A stretch of 23,198 nt of DNA. Source: Aquificales bacterium (GTDB lineage: Bacteria > Aquificota > Aquificia > Aquificales > QOAS01). The DNA lies in contig JALVTI010000097.1 in NCBI GenBank assembly GCA_027035985.1, positions 1 through 23,198 of the forward strand, in the 5' to 3' direction. Both the position numbers and the translations under genes were made by a program. Under the pieces are notes generated by a model. That model was not told the origin of the DNA. It saw only the letters and a program-made list of their open reading frames with translations, and did not search any database. Below are positions 13,854-22,624 of this stretch, piece after piece. Every line of letters begins with the position of its first letter. Within the stretch, counting starts at the first letter, position 1.

Positions 13854-16800
13854 ATTCCCAAAAAGTCAAAAAATCTCCTAACCCACTCGGGGTATTTTTT
13901 CTTATCTATTTCCCCTTTGGGTTCGGAAGAAATTTCTCTGCCTTTAGGGGTTTCCTTTTCCTCCTCACCTTGAGCGGTTTCCACATTCTCACCACCTTTT
14001 AGGGTCTCCTTTTTCTCCAACTCCAAGGGGAGGAATTCGCATTCGTCTATATCCGCAAAGGGGTCGGTGGTTCTCCTCTTGGTCTCGAAGGGGATAACGA
14101 CCTTAAAGTAAGGTTTGTATTTCTCCCAGTTTTCGAGAATCTCTTTAGCCCATTCGCTATCGGTCTCTATATAGTGTTTGTCGAGCCAGTATTTGAGCTC
14201 AATCTCCGCCCTCTTGTCGAGGAGGGGAACGGTGTAAACGTAGCCTTTGTTTATTCTCTCATCCAATTTGCCGTCGAGGTCGAGCACATACGCCCTTCCG
14301 CCGGTCATTCCCGCACCGAGGTTGTAGCCGGTGGAACCGAGAACTATAACCACCCCTTCGGTCATGTACTCGCAACAGTGGTGTCCCGCGCCCTCCACTA
14401 CGGCAACCGCGCCGCTGTTTCTAATGGCGAAACGCTCGCCCACCTTACCGGCGATAAAGACCTCCCCGCCGGTTGCGCCGTATAGGCAGGTATTGCCCGC
14501 CAAAACGAGGTCTTTTGTTTTCTTAAGCTCCCAGGGGAAGGGTTTTATAACTACTTTGCCGCCGCCCAGACCTTTGGCGACGTAGTCGTTCGCCTGACCT
14601 ATCAGCACGACCTCGAAGTGTTTGGGTAGGAAAGCCCCGAAGCTCTGACCCGCCGTTCCCTCGAAGGTAAGGCGTATCTTTCCGTCGTAGCCGCTCTCGA
14701 GAACGGTTTTAACCAACTTGGTGGGGATACTCCTATAGACGTTCCTAATGGGGTATCTCCTATTTATGTTCTTCTTGAGGTGGATGTCATAAGAGAGCTC
14801 CTCCAGGAGGACGTCGTTAAAGTTGAAATTGGGGTTGTCGTTTCTAAAGACTTCGCACTTTCGAGGTTTGTCTTTGGGTATATCCCTCAAAAGGGCTTCA
14901 ACCTTTATTTTGGGAGCCTCGGGGTGTTTTTCGGCAGTGTTATCCACCTCGAGGAGGTCGTATCTTCCTATTACCTCGTCGAGGTTTCTAATTCCGAGCT
15001 CCGCCATAAGTTCCCTCAAACTCCAAGCCACCGCGAGGAAGTAGACGATTACGTCCTCGGGGTTGCCCTTGAATTTCATTCTCAAACGGGGGTCTTGGGT
15101 AGCCACTCCGGTGGGGCATTTGTTGGTGTGGCACTGGCGTATCATTGCGCACCCTTCCGCTATCATCGCGGCGGTTCCAAAGCCGTATTCCTCCGCGCCC
15201 ATTAAGGCGGCTATCAGAACGTCCCTTCCGTTTTTGAGACCCCCGTCAACTCTAACCCTTACAAGGTGCCTTAGGTCGTTTTCCATCAATGCCTTTTGGG
15301 TTTCCCAGAGACCGTATTCCCAGTGCAGACCGGCGTTCTTTATGGAGCCGTAAGGGGATGCACCGGTTCCGCCGTCTCCACCCGAAATCTGGACTATATC
15401 GGCGTAAGCCTTTGCAACACCGGCGGCAACCGTTCCAACCCCAACCTCGGAGACCAGCTTAACCGCAACGTGGGCGCTCGGGTTCGCCTGCTTTAGGTCG
15501 TGGATGAGCTGAGCCAAGTCCTCAATCGAATAGATATCGTGGTGGGGTGGCGGGCTTATGAGGGTCACGCCCGGCTTGGAGTGCCTTAGCTTGGCGATGT
15601 ATTCGTTTACCTTGTGTCCGGGGAGCTGTCCGCCCTCTCCCGGTTTTGCACCCTGAGCTATCTTAATCTCAATCTCCTTGCCGTTTATCAGATACTCAGG
15701 GGTGACGCCGAAGCGTCCGCTCGCAACCTGCTTTATGGAGCAGTTCTTAACCGTCCCGTAACGGGCGGGGTCTTCTCCACCCTCCCCGGAGCACATCTTC
15801 ATACCGAGGAGGTTGGCGGCAATGGCGAGCGTCTCGTGCGCCTCGGGGGAGAGCGCACCTATCGACATACCCGGTATAACGAACCTCTTTAGGATACTCT
15901 CTACACTTTCGACCTCGTCAATGGGTAGCTTTTTGCCGTTGGGTTTTACCTTAAGGAGGTCTCTGTAAAAGGTCGGTCTCCTCTGGGTGGCTTTCTTAAA
16001 CTCTTCGTATTTCTCCCTTATTTGTTCGTTTTCGACAAATAGTTCCTTTGCAAGGCGGTCGGGGTCGACTTTACCCCTCTCGAGGTGTTTGAGAACGATG
16101 TTTTCCCCGAGGCGGGACATGGCGTGAACGCTTCTGACGACCTCGGCGTTCCAGGCGTGCCACTCGCCCCGCCCCTGTTTCATCTCGCCACTCTTTTCAA
16201 CTTTCGGTTTTTCGGTCTTATAAGCCTTTTCTATAAAGGTGTTGTAAATCCGCTCTATGTCGGAAAGCCCGTAAGCCTCGACGGTTGTATTCGTTCCGGT
16301 AAAGTATTCCTCTACAAAGTCTTTGTTGAGGCATACCGCGTCGAATATCTCCGCCGCCTGGTAGGAATTTAGGGTCGATATACCCATTTTGGAGAGTATC
16401 TTCCTGACGCCCTCTTCGAAGGATTTCACGTAATTGGCAACCGCCTGTTGGACTTTGTTCTCGAGGGAGGTTTCCGCCGGGAGGTTTTTGGGTTGAAGTT
16501 TACCCTCCTCCACGAGGGTTTTAACCGTCTCTATAGCCAAGTAAGGGTGAACGGCACTTGCGCCGTATCCCACAAGGGTGGCTATGTGGTGGTCTTCCCT
16601 CGCCTCGCCGGTCTCTATTATGTAGCTCGCTTTGTGGGCTAAACCCTTCCTGTTTAGGTATTGGAATAGTCCGCTAACCGCCAAGAGTGCGGGAATGTAT
16701 TTTTTACCCCTTGTGAGGTCTCTATCGGAGAGAATAACAATCTCGGCGCCGTTTTTAATTTCCTCCTCCACCTTTTGGAAGAGATTTTCCAAAGCCTCCT

Positions 16801-18547
16801 TAAGGGTTAGGTTTTCGTCGTAGGTGGTGGAGACCTCGGCGACCTTCAGCTCCCCGTTTTCCCTTATCGCGTCGAGCTGGTGCTGTAGCAGAACAGGACT
16901 TTCTATCTGTAACCTCTTGGCGTATTCGGGTTTTTCGTAGAGGAAATTGGGCTTATGCCCGAGGTTCATCTTTAGGGACATAACAACCTTTTCCCTAATC
17001 GGGTCTATCGGCGGGTTTGTCACCTGCGCAAAACGCTGTTTGAAGAACCTAAAGAGGTTTGTGGGTTTCTCCCTCAAGGGGGGCAAAGGTGTATCGTCAC
17101 CCATGGAGTAGGTGTAAATGTGTCCGGTTTCCCCTTGGTGTTTGATAATTTCGTTTATCTCCTCTTCGGAATAGTTAAAGGCAACCCACTTGCGGGTTCT
17201 CTCCTCTTTGTCCCCCTCATAGGCTTTTATATCGAATACCTTCCTTTTCTTGGTTTCGAGGTCGGAAAGCCTTAGGAGGAACTTGTCTATCCACTCGCTG
17301 TAGGGTTTGGAGTTTGCAAGCTCTTCCAATACTTGGTCGGTTTTCTTGATTTTCCCCTTTTTGAGGTCTACGCTTAGCGTATCCCCGGGACCGAGACGCC
17401 CGCGCTCTATTACCTTTCTCTCGTCGAGGTCGACCATACCGACCTCGGAACCCACTATCAGAAGTCCGTCCTCGGTGAGGATATACCTCTCGGGTCTGAG
17501 TCCGTTCCTATCCAAGTGGGCGCCGACGGTCCTTTCCCCGTCGGTGAAGCATATAGCCGCGGGACCGTCCCAGGGTTTCATAAGCAGCGCCTGGTATTCG
17601 AAGAAATCCCTGACCTTTTGGGGGAGTTCGGTTATGTGCTCCCACGCGGGGGGAATGAGCATATTTATCGCGTGTTCGGGACTAAAGCCGGCAAACATCA
17701 ACAGTTCGAAAACCTTGTCGAGGGAGGCGGTATCGCTCTCATCGTGCTTAACTATAGGTTTTAACCACCCGTTGTATTCGCCGAAAACCTCATGCTCCAC
17801 TTCGTGTTGGAGGGTATCCATCCAGTTACGGTTACCCCTTATGGTGTTTATCTCCCCGTTGTGGGCGAGCCACCTAAACGGTTGCGCCAGATACCACTTG
17901 GGTAGGGTGTTGGTCGAATACCTCTGATGGAATATTACGAAGGAACTTTCGAAATCCCCGTCCCTAAGGTCGGGATAGAAGGTGTCCAGATAGGGGGCTA
18001 TGAGCATCCCCTTGTAGACGATTACCCTCGTCGAGAGGGAGGTAATATAAAACTCGTCCTCCGAAAAGTGTTTTTCGACAAATTTCCTGACCAAAAAGAG
18101 TTTCAGTTCGGGGTTTTCCACCCCTTCGGTGTCTATAAGAATTTGCCACAGCTCCGGTTTTTCCCTAAAGGCTCCCACTCCCAAAGCGTCGTTATCGTGG
18201 GGAACCTCTCTGTAAGCGATAATTTTGAAACCGAACCCCTTTAGGGTTTCCTCCAAAACCTTAAACCCCTCGCTGTTTTTGGAGAAGATAAAACCCACCG
18301 CGAGGTTGTTTATATCCGATATCTTTAAACCCTCTTTGTCCAGATACTTCTTAAAGAACTTGCGGGGTATTTGGGTCAGTATTCCGACACCGTCGCCGGT
18401 CTTTCCGTCCGCGCCGACCGCACCCCTGTGGGTGAGGTTTTTAACAGCCTCTATACCGAGTTTCACTATTTCGTGGGAGGCTTTGCCGTTTATATCGCAG
18501 AGAAACCCTACCCCGCAGGAGTCGTATCCGATATTATTCCAAGCCAT
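13850..18547 (-). CDS. gltB: Glutamate synthase large subunit
   Basis: From the chosen ATG the protein is 1565 residues, close to the usual length. It starts with a 10-residue propeptide (MAWNNIGYDS) before Cys11 of CGVGFLCDINGKASHE, the N-terminal nucleophile exposed by cleavage in this family. The class II glutaminase domain covers about 11-430. The FMN/2-oxoglutarate synthase barrel (about 800-1200) includes PPPHHDIYSIEDLAQLIHDL and ISGGDGGTGASPYGSIKNAG. The [3Fe-4S] cysteines are Cys1133, Cys1139 and Cys1144 (CAMIRQCHTNKC). A GXGXG domain follows (about 1250-1480), then a Lys/Glu/Gly-rich tail unlike typical GltB. The enzyme makes two glutamates from glutamine and 2-oxoglutarate; the small subunit GltD is not in the window, so NADPH or ferredoxin as donor is open. 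A TTG 27 bp upstream is possible, but this ATG has an SD (GAGGTGA). Confidence 0.95.
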   Translation of the reverse strand: MAWNNIGYDSCGVGFLCDINGKASHEIVKLGIEAVKNLTHRGAVGADGKTGDGVGILTQIPRKFFKKYLDKEGLKISDINNLAVGFIFSKNSEGFKVLEETLKGFGFKIIAYREVPHDNDALGVGAFREKPELWQILIDTEGVENPELKLFLVRKFVEKHFSEDEFYITSLSTRVIVYKGMLIAPYLDTFYPDLRDGDFESSFVIFHQRYSTNTLPKWYLAQPFRWLAHNGEINTIRGNRNWMDTLQHEVEHEVFGEYNGWLKPIVKHDESDTASLDKVFELLMFAGFSPEHAINMLIPPAWEHITELPQKVRDFFEYQALLMKPWDGPAAICFTDGERTVGAHLDRNGLRPERYILTEDGLLIVGSEVGMVDLDERKVIERGRLGPGDTLSVDLKKGKIKKTDQVLEELANSKPYSEWIDKFLLRLSDLETKKRKVFDIKAYEGDKEERTRKWVAFNYSEEEINEIIKHQGETGHIYTYSMGDDTPLPPLREKPTNLFRFFKQRFAQVTNPPIDPIREKVVMSLKMNLGHKPNFLYEKPEYAKRLQIESPVLLQHQLDAIRENGELKVAEVSTTYDENLTLKEALENLFQKVEEEIKNGAEIVILSDRDLTRGKKYIPALLAVSGLFQYLNRKGLAHKASYIIETGEAREDHHIATLVGYGASAVHPYLAIETVKTLVEEGKLQPKNLPAETSLENKVQQAVANYVKSFEEGVRKILSKMGISTLNSYQAAEIFDAVCLNKDFVEEYFTGTNTTVEAYGLSDIERIYNTFIEKAYKTEKPKVEKSGEMKQGRGEWHAWNAEVVRSVHAMSRLGENIVLKHLERGKVDPDRLAKELFVENEQIREKYEEFKKATQRRPTFYRDLLKVKPNGKKLPIDEVESVESILKRFVIPGMSIGALSPEAHETLAIAANLLGMKMCSGEGGEDPARYGTVKNCSIKQVASGRFGVTPEYLINGKEIEIKIAQGAKPGEGGQLPGHKVNEYIAKLRHSKPGVTLISPPPHHDIYSIEDLAQLIHDLKQANPSAHVAVKLVSEVGVGTVAAGVAKAYADIVQISGGDGGTGASPYGSIKNAGLHWEYGLWETQKALMENDLRHLVRVRVDGGLKNGRDVLIAALMGAEEYGFGTAAMIAEGCAMIRQCHTNKCPTGVATQDPRLRMKFKGNPEDVIVYFLAVAWSLRELMAELGIRNLDEVIGRYDLLEVDNTAEKHPEAPKIKVEALLRDIPKDKPRKCEVFRNDNPNFNFNDVLLEELSYDIHLKKNINRRYPIRNVYRSIPTKLVKTVLESGYDGKIRLTFEGTAGQSFGAFLPKHFEVVLIGQANDYVAKGLGGGKVVIKPFPWELKKTKDLVLAGNTCLYGATGGEVFIAGKVGERFAIRNSGAVAVVEGAGHHCCEYMTEGVVIVLGSTGYNLGAGMTGGRAYVLDLDGKLDERINKGYVYTVPLLDKRAEIELKYWLDKHYIETDSEWAKEILENWEKYKPYFKVVIPFETKRRTTDPFADIDECEFLPLELEKKETLKGGENVETAQGEEEKETPKGREISSEPKGEIDKKKYPEWVRRFFDFLGI

Positions 18548-18667
18548 GCTTTCACCTCGCAAAAGTTTTGTCAAAGAGAGGTAAGGAGTTTATTTTAAAT
18601 TCCCCATTAAAGGGGGTTTTGTAAGGCTCCTCCTATAAAAGGTTCAAAAAGAAAAGTAAAACCTACT

Positions 18668-18691
18668 AAAGGATAAATTTCTCAATCCTTT
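18668..18691 (-). terminator. Possible weak terminator of the phosphoribosyltransferase gene
   Basis: AAAGGAT (18668-18674) and ATCCTTT (18685-18691) form an AT-rich inverted repeat with a 10-base loop that overlaps the stop codon on the minus strand. It is followed by a T-rich stretch (GGTTTTACTTTTC). Weak stem, so only a tentative call. Confidence 0.3.
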
Positions 18692-19349
18692 ATAGGGGTT
18701 CCCAAATACCGAGTTCCTTCGCAAGTTCGCGGTATTTTATTACCTCCTCATCGGTAAGCTGGTGGAAATCCTCGTAAAACATCCCCACTGCGAAAAAGGG
18801 TTCGGGAGTTTCATAAACAACTACATCGTCCGCACAATTTTGTTTGAGCATCAAAACAGTATCGGCGGGAGCTACAGGAGCCGATAGAACCACCTTATAG
18901 GGTTCCCTCTTTTTGGCAAAACTGCAGGCGGCAAGGGCTGTAAAACCGGTGGCAAACCCGTCGTCTACTATGAAAATCTCACGACCACCCAAAGATGGAA
19001 GTTTTCCCTCGAGATATAGTTCCAAACGGCGGAGCAATTCCCTATATTCCTTTTGCCGAATTTCCTCAATAATTTCGGGGGTTAAGCCGAAACTTTCAAC
19101 CACACTTTTGTTCAGGTAGACATCCCCATCGGGGTCTACCGCCCCAAAAGCCAACTCGGGATTGGAAGGAACCCCTAATTTCCTAACCGGAATTATCGAG
19201 AATTTCACCCCCAACGCTCGGGCTACCTCAAAACCTACCGGAACACCCCCGCGGGGAAGGGCTATAACTATCGGATTTACATCCTCGACCACATCCTTTA
19301 AAAGTTCGGCAAGCCTTCTTCCCGCCTCTTCACGATTTTTAAAAAGCAT
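18690..19349 (-). CDS. Phosphoribosyltransferase-family protein (COG1926-like)
   Basis: The 219-residue protein has a type I phosphoribosyltransferase core. The PRPP-binding loop is IFIVDDGFATGFTALAA (about 125-141), and the N-terminal part carries IALPRGGVPVGFEVARALG and DVYLNKSVV, typical of the stand-alone group of predicted phosphoribosyltransferases (COG1926). Its substrate is unknown; PRTases of this kind are not tied to one nucleobase. I start it at ATG 19349 (MLFKNREEAG). A longer frame to 19442 would overlap the start of the divergent SEDS gene and adds an implausible Ser/Asn-rich leader. Upstream of the chosen ATG is TTATTTAAGTGAG with no SD. The segment is AT-richer than gltB. Confidence 0.85.
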   Translation of the reverse strand: MLFKNREEAGRRLAELLKDVVEDVNPIVIALPRGGVPVGFEVARALGVKFSIIPVRKLGVPSNPELAFGAVDPDGDVYLNKSVVESFGLTPEIIEEIRQKEYRELLRRLELYLEGKLPSLGGREIFIVDDGFATGFTALAACSFAKKREPYKVVLSAPVAPADTVLMLKQNCADDVVVYETPEPFFAVGMFYEDFHQLTDEEVIKYRELAKELGIWEPL

Positions 19350-19411
19350 CTCACTTAAATAATTTGCCCCTTCGGGGGTTTCTTTTTCACAAAATCTTAA
19401 ATTAGAATTCG

Positions 19412-20674
19412 ATGCGCTACGACCGGATAGTTCACTACACAATGGTTTTACTGACGTTTATAGGATTGGTATTCATATTTAGCGCTTACACCGTTCCGCG
19501 GTTAACGGGAATCCTGGTGTCCCCCAATGCGGATTGGGAATTATATTTCCACGCCTTTAAGCCCTTTATAAACTTATTACCCGTCCTAATATTGGGTTTT
19601 CTAATATACTTCGCACTACTTTTTTGGGAAGATATTTATGAATATTTTCGCCACTACAAGTTTTTTAAAAGGCTAATCCGACCTTTTAAAGGATTAACGC
19701 TCGGAAGGTTTATCCTCTATTCGGTTTGGTTTACACTGTTCACCCTCGTATTGGTAATTTTGGAAAAATTTATCTTCCACCTAAGGGTAAACCGTTGGCT
19801 TATAGCACCTAAACATATGATTCTGGTTACCGGCTTAGCTATAACTTCTTACTACCTCTTTTTGGCTTATCAATTTTCCCGAAAGACCATAAATTGGAGT
19901 AAAGTTTTAACCTACAGCTTCCTATTTTGGATTCTTCTACTTCTCCAACCCGATGTGGGAACTACCATTCTTCTCGTTTTCTCCTTTTTGACCCTACTAT
20001 ATTTCCGAACACCCCAAAAGTTAGTAAGAATCCCTTCCACTCGGTGGAAGTTTGAATTTTCAAACTTCTACAGGCGGTTTTACGTATTTATAACATCCTC
20101 CATTGGTGTGTTGGCACTATTCGCAATATTAAACGCAAATGTAAAAGTTCAACTTCCCAACCCCTTCGAGGGGACGAAATTCGGACACGTTATTGTTAGG
20201 ATAAACAACTGGCTCAACCCCTTTAGGGATGTGACCGCTAGCAGTTATCAGATAGCCAACTCCCTCTATGCGGTTCACCGGGGCGGAATCGACGGGGTCG
20301 GCTACGGCTTCGGTCTTAGAAAGCTCTATATGGGTCCCACCGTTCACACCGACTTTATCTTCGCCACCATAGGGGAGGAAACCGGTTTCCTCTTTTCGGT
20401 CTTTATATTCCTAATAACCTTAGCCCTTCTACTGAGGTTGATAGTCATCTCCTACCGCTTTGAGGGGTTGTTCGAAAAGTTTTTCACCCTATTGGTGGCT
20501 ATAGAAACCTTTTCCCTATCCCTTATAAATGCGGGTATGGCGGTGAACCTGATACCCTCCAAAGGTTGGCCTTATCCCCTTATCAGCTACGCACCCTTTT
20601 ACGTCCTCTTTTACATAATCCAATTGGGGATTGTTCAATACTTTGTCCGCAAGAGGTATTTGGAAATCTTTTAA
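19412..20674 (+). CDS. Divergent SEDS-family (FtsW/RodA-type) membrane protein
   Basis: A 420-residue multi-pass protein, about 10 hydrophobic segments. The C-terminal part carries SEDS landmarks. QPDVGTTILL (179-188) is present, and NNWLNPFRDVTASSYQIANS holds Asp273, aligned with the catalytic Asp of RodA/FtsW. SLYAVHRGGIDGVGYGFG, GPTVHTDFIFATIGEE (His312, Asp314, Glu322, Glu323) and LIPSKGWPYPLISY also match. SEDS proteins polymerise lipid II into glycan strands with a class B PBP. Two usual landmarks are altered: the GARRWI...QPSE motif reads VNRWLIAPKH, and the terminal SYGGSS reads SYAPFY. No PBP or division gene is adjacent, so FtsW versus RodA cannot be decided. The ATG follows TTAGAATTCG, no SD. 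It ends 22 bp from the convergent methyltransferase. Confidence 0.82.
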   Translation: MRYDRIVHYTMVLLTFIGLVFIFSAYTVPRLTGILVSPNADWELYFHAFKPFINLLPVLILGFLIYFALLFWEDIYEYFRHYKFFKRLIRPFKGLTLGRFILYSVWFTLFTLVLVILEKFIFHLRVNRWLIAPKHMILVTGLAITSYYLFLAYQFSRKTINWSKVLTYSFLFWILLLLQPDVGTTILLVFSFLTLLYFRTPQKLVRIPSTRWKFEFSNFYRRFYVFITSSIGVLALFAILNANVKVQLPNPFEGTKFGHVIVRINNWLNPFRDVTASSYQIANSLYAVHRGGIDGVGYGFGLRKLYMGPTVHTDFIFATIGEETGFLFSVFIFLITLALLLRLIVISYRFEGLFEKFFTLLVAIETFSLSLINAGMAVNLIPSKGWPYPLISYAPFYVLFYIIQLGIVQYFVRKRYLEIF

Positions 20675-20696
20675 ACTTTGCGAGGACAAAAGGAAA

Positions 20697-21689
20697 TCAA
20701 ATAAACTCAGGTTGGAAGTTATATTCCTTATTTCCCCTTTCGAGAAACTCCTTAACCGCCTTCGCTATAAGTGTGGAGATTAGGGGTTGAACGCTCTCCC
20801 CCACCTGGTTGTATTGCTCGTTAAGACCTCCCTCAAAAACGAAATCGTCGGGATAGGTCATCAGCCGCGCCTGCTCCCTCACGCTCAGGAGTCTCGGCTG
20901 ATAGGGGTGTAAAAAGCGACCGCTACCCTTTACGGTTGGGGAAATCTTGTCGGGGTGCAGTTTGGTGTAATCCTTAAAGGTCTGCCCCTTTCTGCCGAAA
21001 AAGAGTGCCGCCTGCCCGAAGCGGAGCTTTTCCCACCTCTTTTTGAACTTTTTGGGTATATCGACCCACGAGTGGTTGAGTATATCGTGAGGCCAATCCG
21101 GTTTGGGGAGGTCTCCTATAGCCTCCCAAACGGTGGTCTTTTTCGAAACCCTAAACCTCTCGAGGTAATCCTTAAAGTAGATGTTGGAGACGAAAACCCT
21201 CGTCCTCTCGGAGGGAGAGCCGTAGTTTTCCGAGCGCAGAACGTTGAAGTATATCCTCTCGTAGCCCGCCAATTTGAACTCCTCTATAAGGGCGTATTTG
21301 AGCTGTCCCTCCGTTATCTGGAGGACGTTTTCCATAACGAAAACCTTCGGTTGGAGGTGGGCTACCATGCGGATGTAGTCGAGCGTAAGCCTCCCCCTCG
21401 GGTCTACGTAGAGGCGGTCGGTGGGGTATTCCATTCGGTTGAGGCTCACCGGAGTGTAAGCCTCGCAGGGGGGTCCCCCTATCACCACGTCGGGATTTTG
21501 AACTTCGAACTCCCTCCCCTTAAGGGCTCTTATATCGGTATTAAACAACTGACGGGGGGCTATATTTCTCGCGTAGGTCTGGGCGGCGGCTCGGTCTATC
21601 TCCACAGCCGCGGCTATATCAAATCCTTCCCTTTTAAACCCGTAGGCGAAGCCGCCCCCTCCGGCGAAAAGGTCTATAACGGTAAACAT
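20697..21689 (-). CDS. DNA (cytosine-5-)-methyltransferase, orphan in this window
   Basis: The 330-residue protein has the ordered C5-MTase motifs. Motif I is VIDLFAGGGGFAYGF (4-18) for SAM, motif IV is GGPPCEAYTPVS with catalytic Cys75, and motif VI is FVMENV with Glu120. Motif VIII is ENYGSPSERTRVF with Arg162 and Arg164 (Ser replaces the usual Gln), IX is LSVREQARLMTYPDDF and X is NQVGESVQP. The target-recognition region (about 167-262) is short, suggesting a simple 4-5 bp site that cannot be named from sequence alone. It flips out and methylates cytosine in duplex DNA. No restriction endonuclease or specificity gene lies beside it, so it is solitary within this window. The ATG follows TTAGAATAATCTTTCCTCCAA, with no SD but a -10-like TAGAAT nearby. 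Confidence 0.92.
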   Translation of the reverse strand: MFTVIDLFAGGGGFAYGFKREGFDIAAAVEIDRAAAQTYARNIAPRQLFNTDIRALKGREFEVQNPDVVIGGPPCEAYTPVSLNRMEYPTDRLYVDPRGRLTLDYIRMVAHLQPKVFVMENVLQITEGQLKYALIEEFKLAGYERIYFNVLRSENYGSPSERTRVFVSNIYFKDYLERFRVSKKTTVWEAIGDLPKPDWPHDILNHSWVDIPKKFKKRWEKLRFGQAALFFGRKGQTFKDYTKLHPDKISPTVKGSGRFLHPYQPRLLSVREQARLMTYPDDFVFEGGLNEQYNQVGESVQPLISTLIAKAVKEFLERGNKEYNFQPEFI

Positions 21690-21823
21690 TTGGAGGAAAG
21701 ATTATTCTAACCTTCCCCGTTAAGGTGAAATCACCCCTCTTTTACCCACAAAAGGAGGATTAATACTCAACTCCATTTGGGGGAAAGACTTTAAAAGACC
21801 TCAAAAGGGAAAGTCTGAATGGG

Positions 21824-22624
21824 TCAACCTATCTTGGTATTCCAATACCTTTTCATAACTGGTAAGGTTTCGGCTATGAATTCGACCAAAAAGGGAAAAT
21901 CCTTTAGGTAGACCTGTGTGGCGCTGTCGCTCTTAGCCTCGGGTGGGTTGGGGTGGACTTCCATAAAGACGCCGTCGACTCCCACTGCGATAGCGGCTCT
22001 TAACAACGGAAAGATAAATTCCCTCATTCCACCGGAGTGCCCTCCCGCACCGCCGGGCATCTGAACCGAGTGGGTGGCGTCGTATATCACCTTCGCGTAT
22101 TCACCCATTATGGGTAGGCTTCTGAAGTCCACCACGAGGTTGTTGTATCCAAATGTTGTTCCTCTTTCGGTTAGATAAATCTCCTTTGCTCCTCCATAGG
22201 TAAGCTTTTCCACTATATACTTGGTATCCCAAGGGGCGAGGAATTGACCCTTTTTGACGTTTACTGCCTTTCCGCTTTTTGCCACCGCCAGGAGGAGGTC
22301 GGTCTGACGGCAGAGGAAGGCAGGAATTTGCACTATATCGACCACCTCGGCAACCGGTTCGACCTGCCAGGTTTCGTGAACGTCCGTTGTGGTCTTTAAG
22401 TTGTATTTCTCCTTAATGGTATTCAGAATTTCCAAACCCTTTTCAAGTCCGACACCCCTAAAGGAGTGAACCGACGTGCGGTTTGCCTTATCAAAAGACC
22501 CCTTAAAGACAAATTCAAATTGGGGAAACTCCCTTTGGAGTTCCGATATTTTTTCGGCAACCTCGAGGGGTATCTCCTCGTTTTCCAACGCACAGGGTCC
22601 CGCAATTATCAAAAATTTCCCCAT
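21824..22624 (-). CDS. kdsA: 3-deoxy-D-manno-octulosonate 8-phosphate (KDO8P) synthase
   Basis: The 266-residue protein condenses phosphoenolpyruvate with arabinose 5-phosphate to KDO8P for lipopolysaccharide in the cytoplasm. It begins MGKFLIIAGPCALENEE, and its metal ligands fall at Cys11, His185 (YDATH), Glu222 (FMEVHP) and Asp233 (KSDSATQ), the same numbers as in the Aquifex aeolicus metal-dependent enzyme. The Cys11 ligand marks it as the metallo class, unlike the Asn-containing E. coli type. Other core segments are KGSFDKANRTSVHSFRGVG and DVHETWQ. The gene implies a Gram-negative outer membrane. It has no SD: CAATAAACCCCT precedes the ATG. The flanking genes are unrelated and the CRISPR array begins 117 bp upstream of its start. 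Confidence 0.96.
   Translation of the reverse strand: MGKFLIIAGPCALENEEIPLEVAEKISELQREFPQFEFVFKGSFDKANRTSVHSFRGVGLEKGLEILNTIKEKYNLKTTTDVHETWQVEPVAEVVDIVQIPAFLCRQTDLLLAVAKSGKAVNVKKGQFLAPWDTKYIVEKLTYGGAKEIYLTERGTTFGYNNLVVDFRSLPIMGEYAKVIYDATHSVQMPGGAGGHSGGMREFIFPLLRAAIAVGVDGVFMEVHPNPPEAKSDSATQVYLKDFPFLVEFIAETLPVMKRYWNTKIG

Noticed and set aside
18548..18574. TTG start for glutamate synthase giving nine extra residues
   Set aside because: The ATG at 18547 has an SD (GAGGTGA) and gives a short propeptide before the catalytic Cys, as expected for GltB.
18569..18574. TTGACA hexamer upstream of gltB as a -35 box
   Set aside because: It lies only about 21 bases from the ATG, leaving no room for a -10 box and a start site before the SD.
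19350..19442. Longer N-terminus for the phosphoribosyltransferase
   Set aside because: It would overlap the start of the divergent SEDS gene and encodes a Ser/Asn-rich leader with no family similarity.
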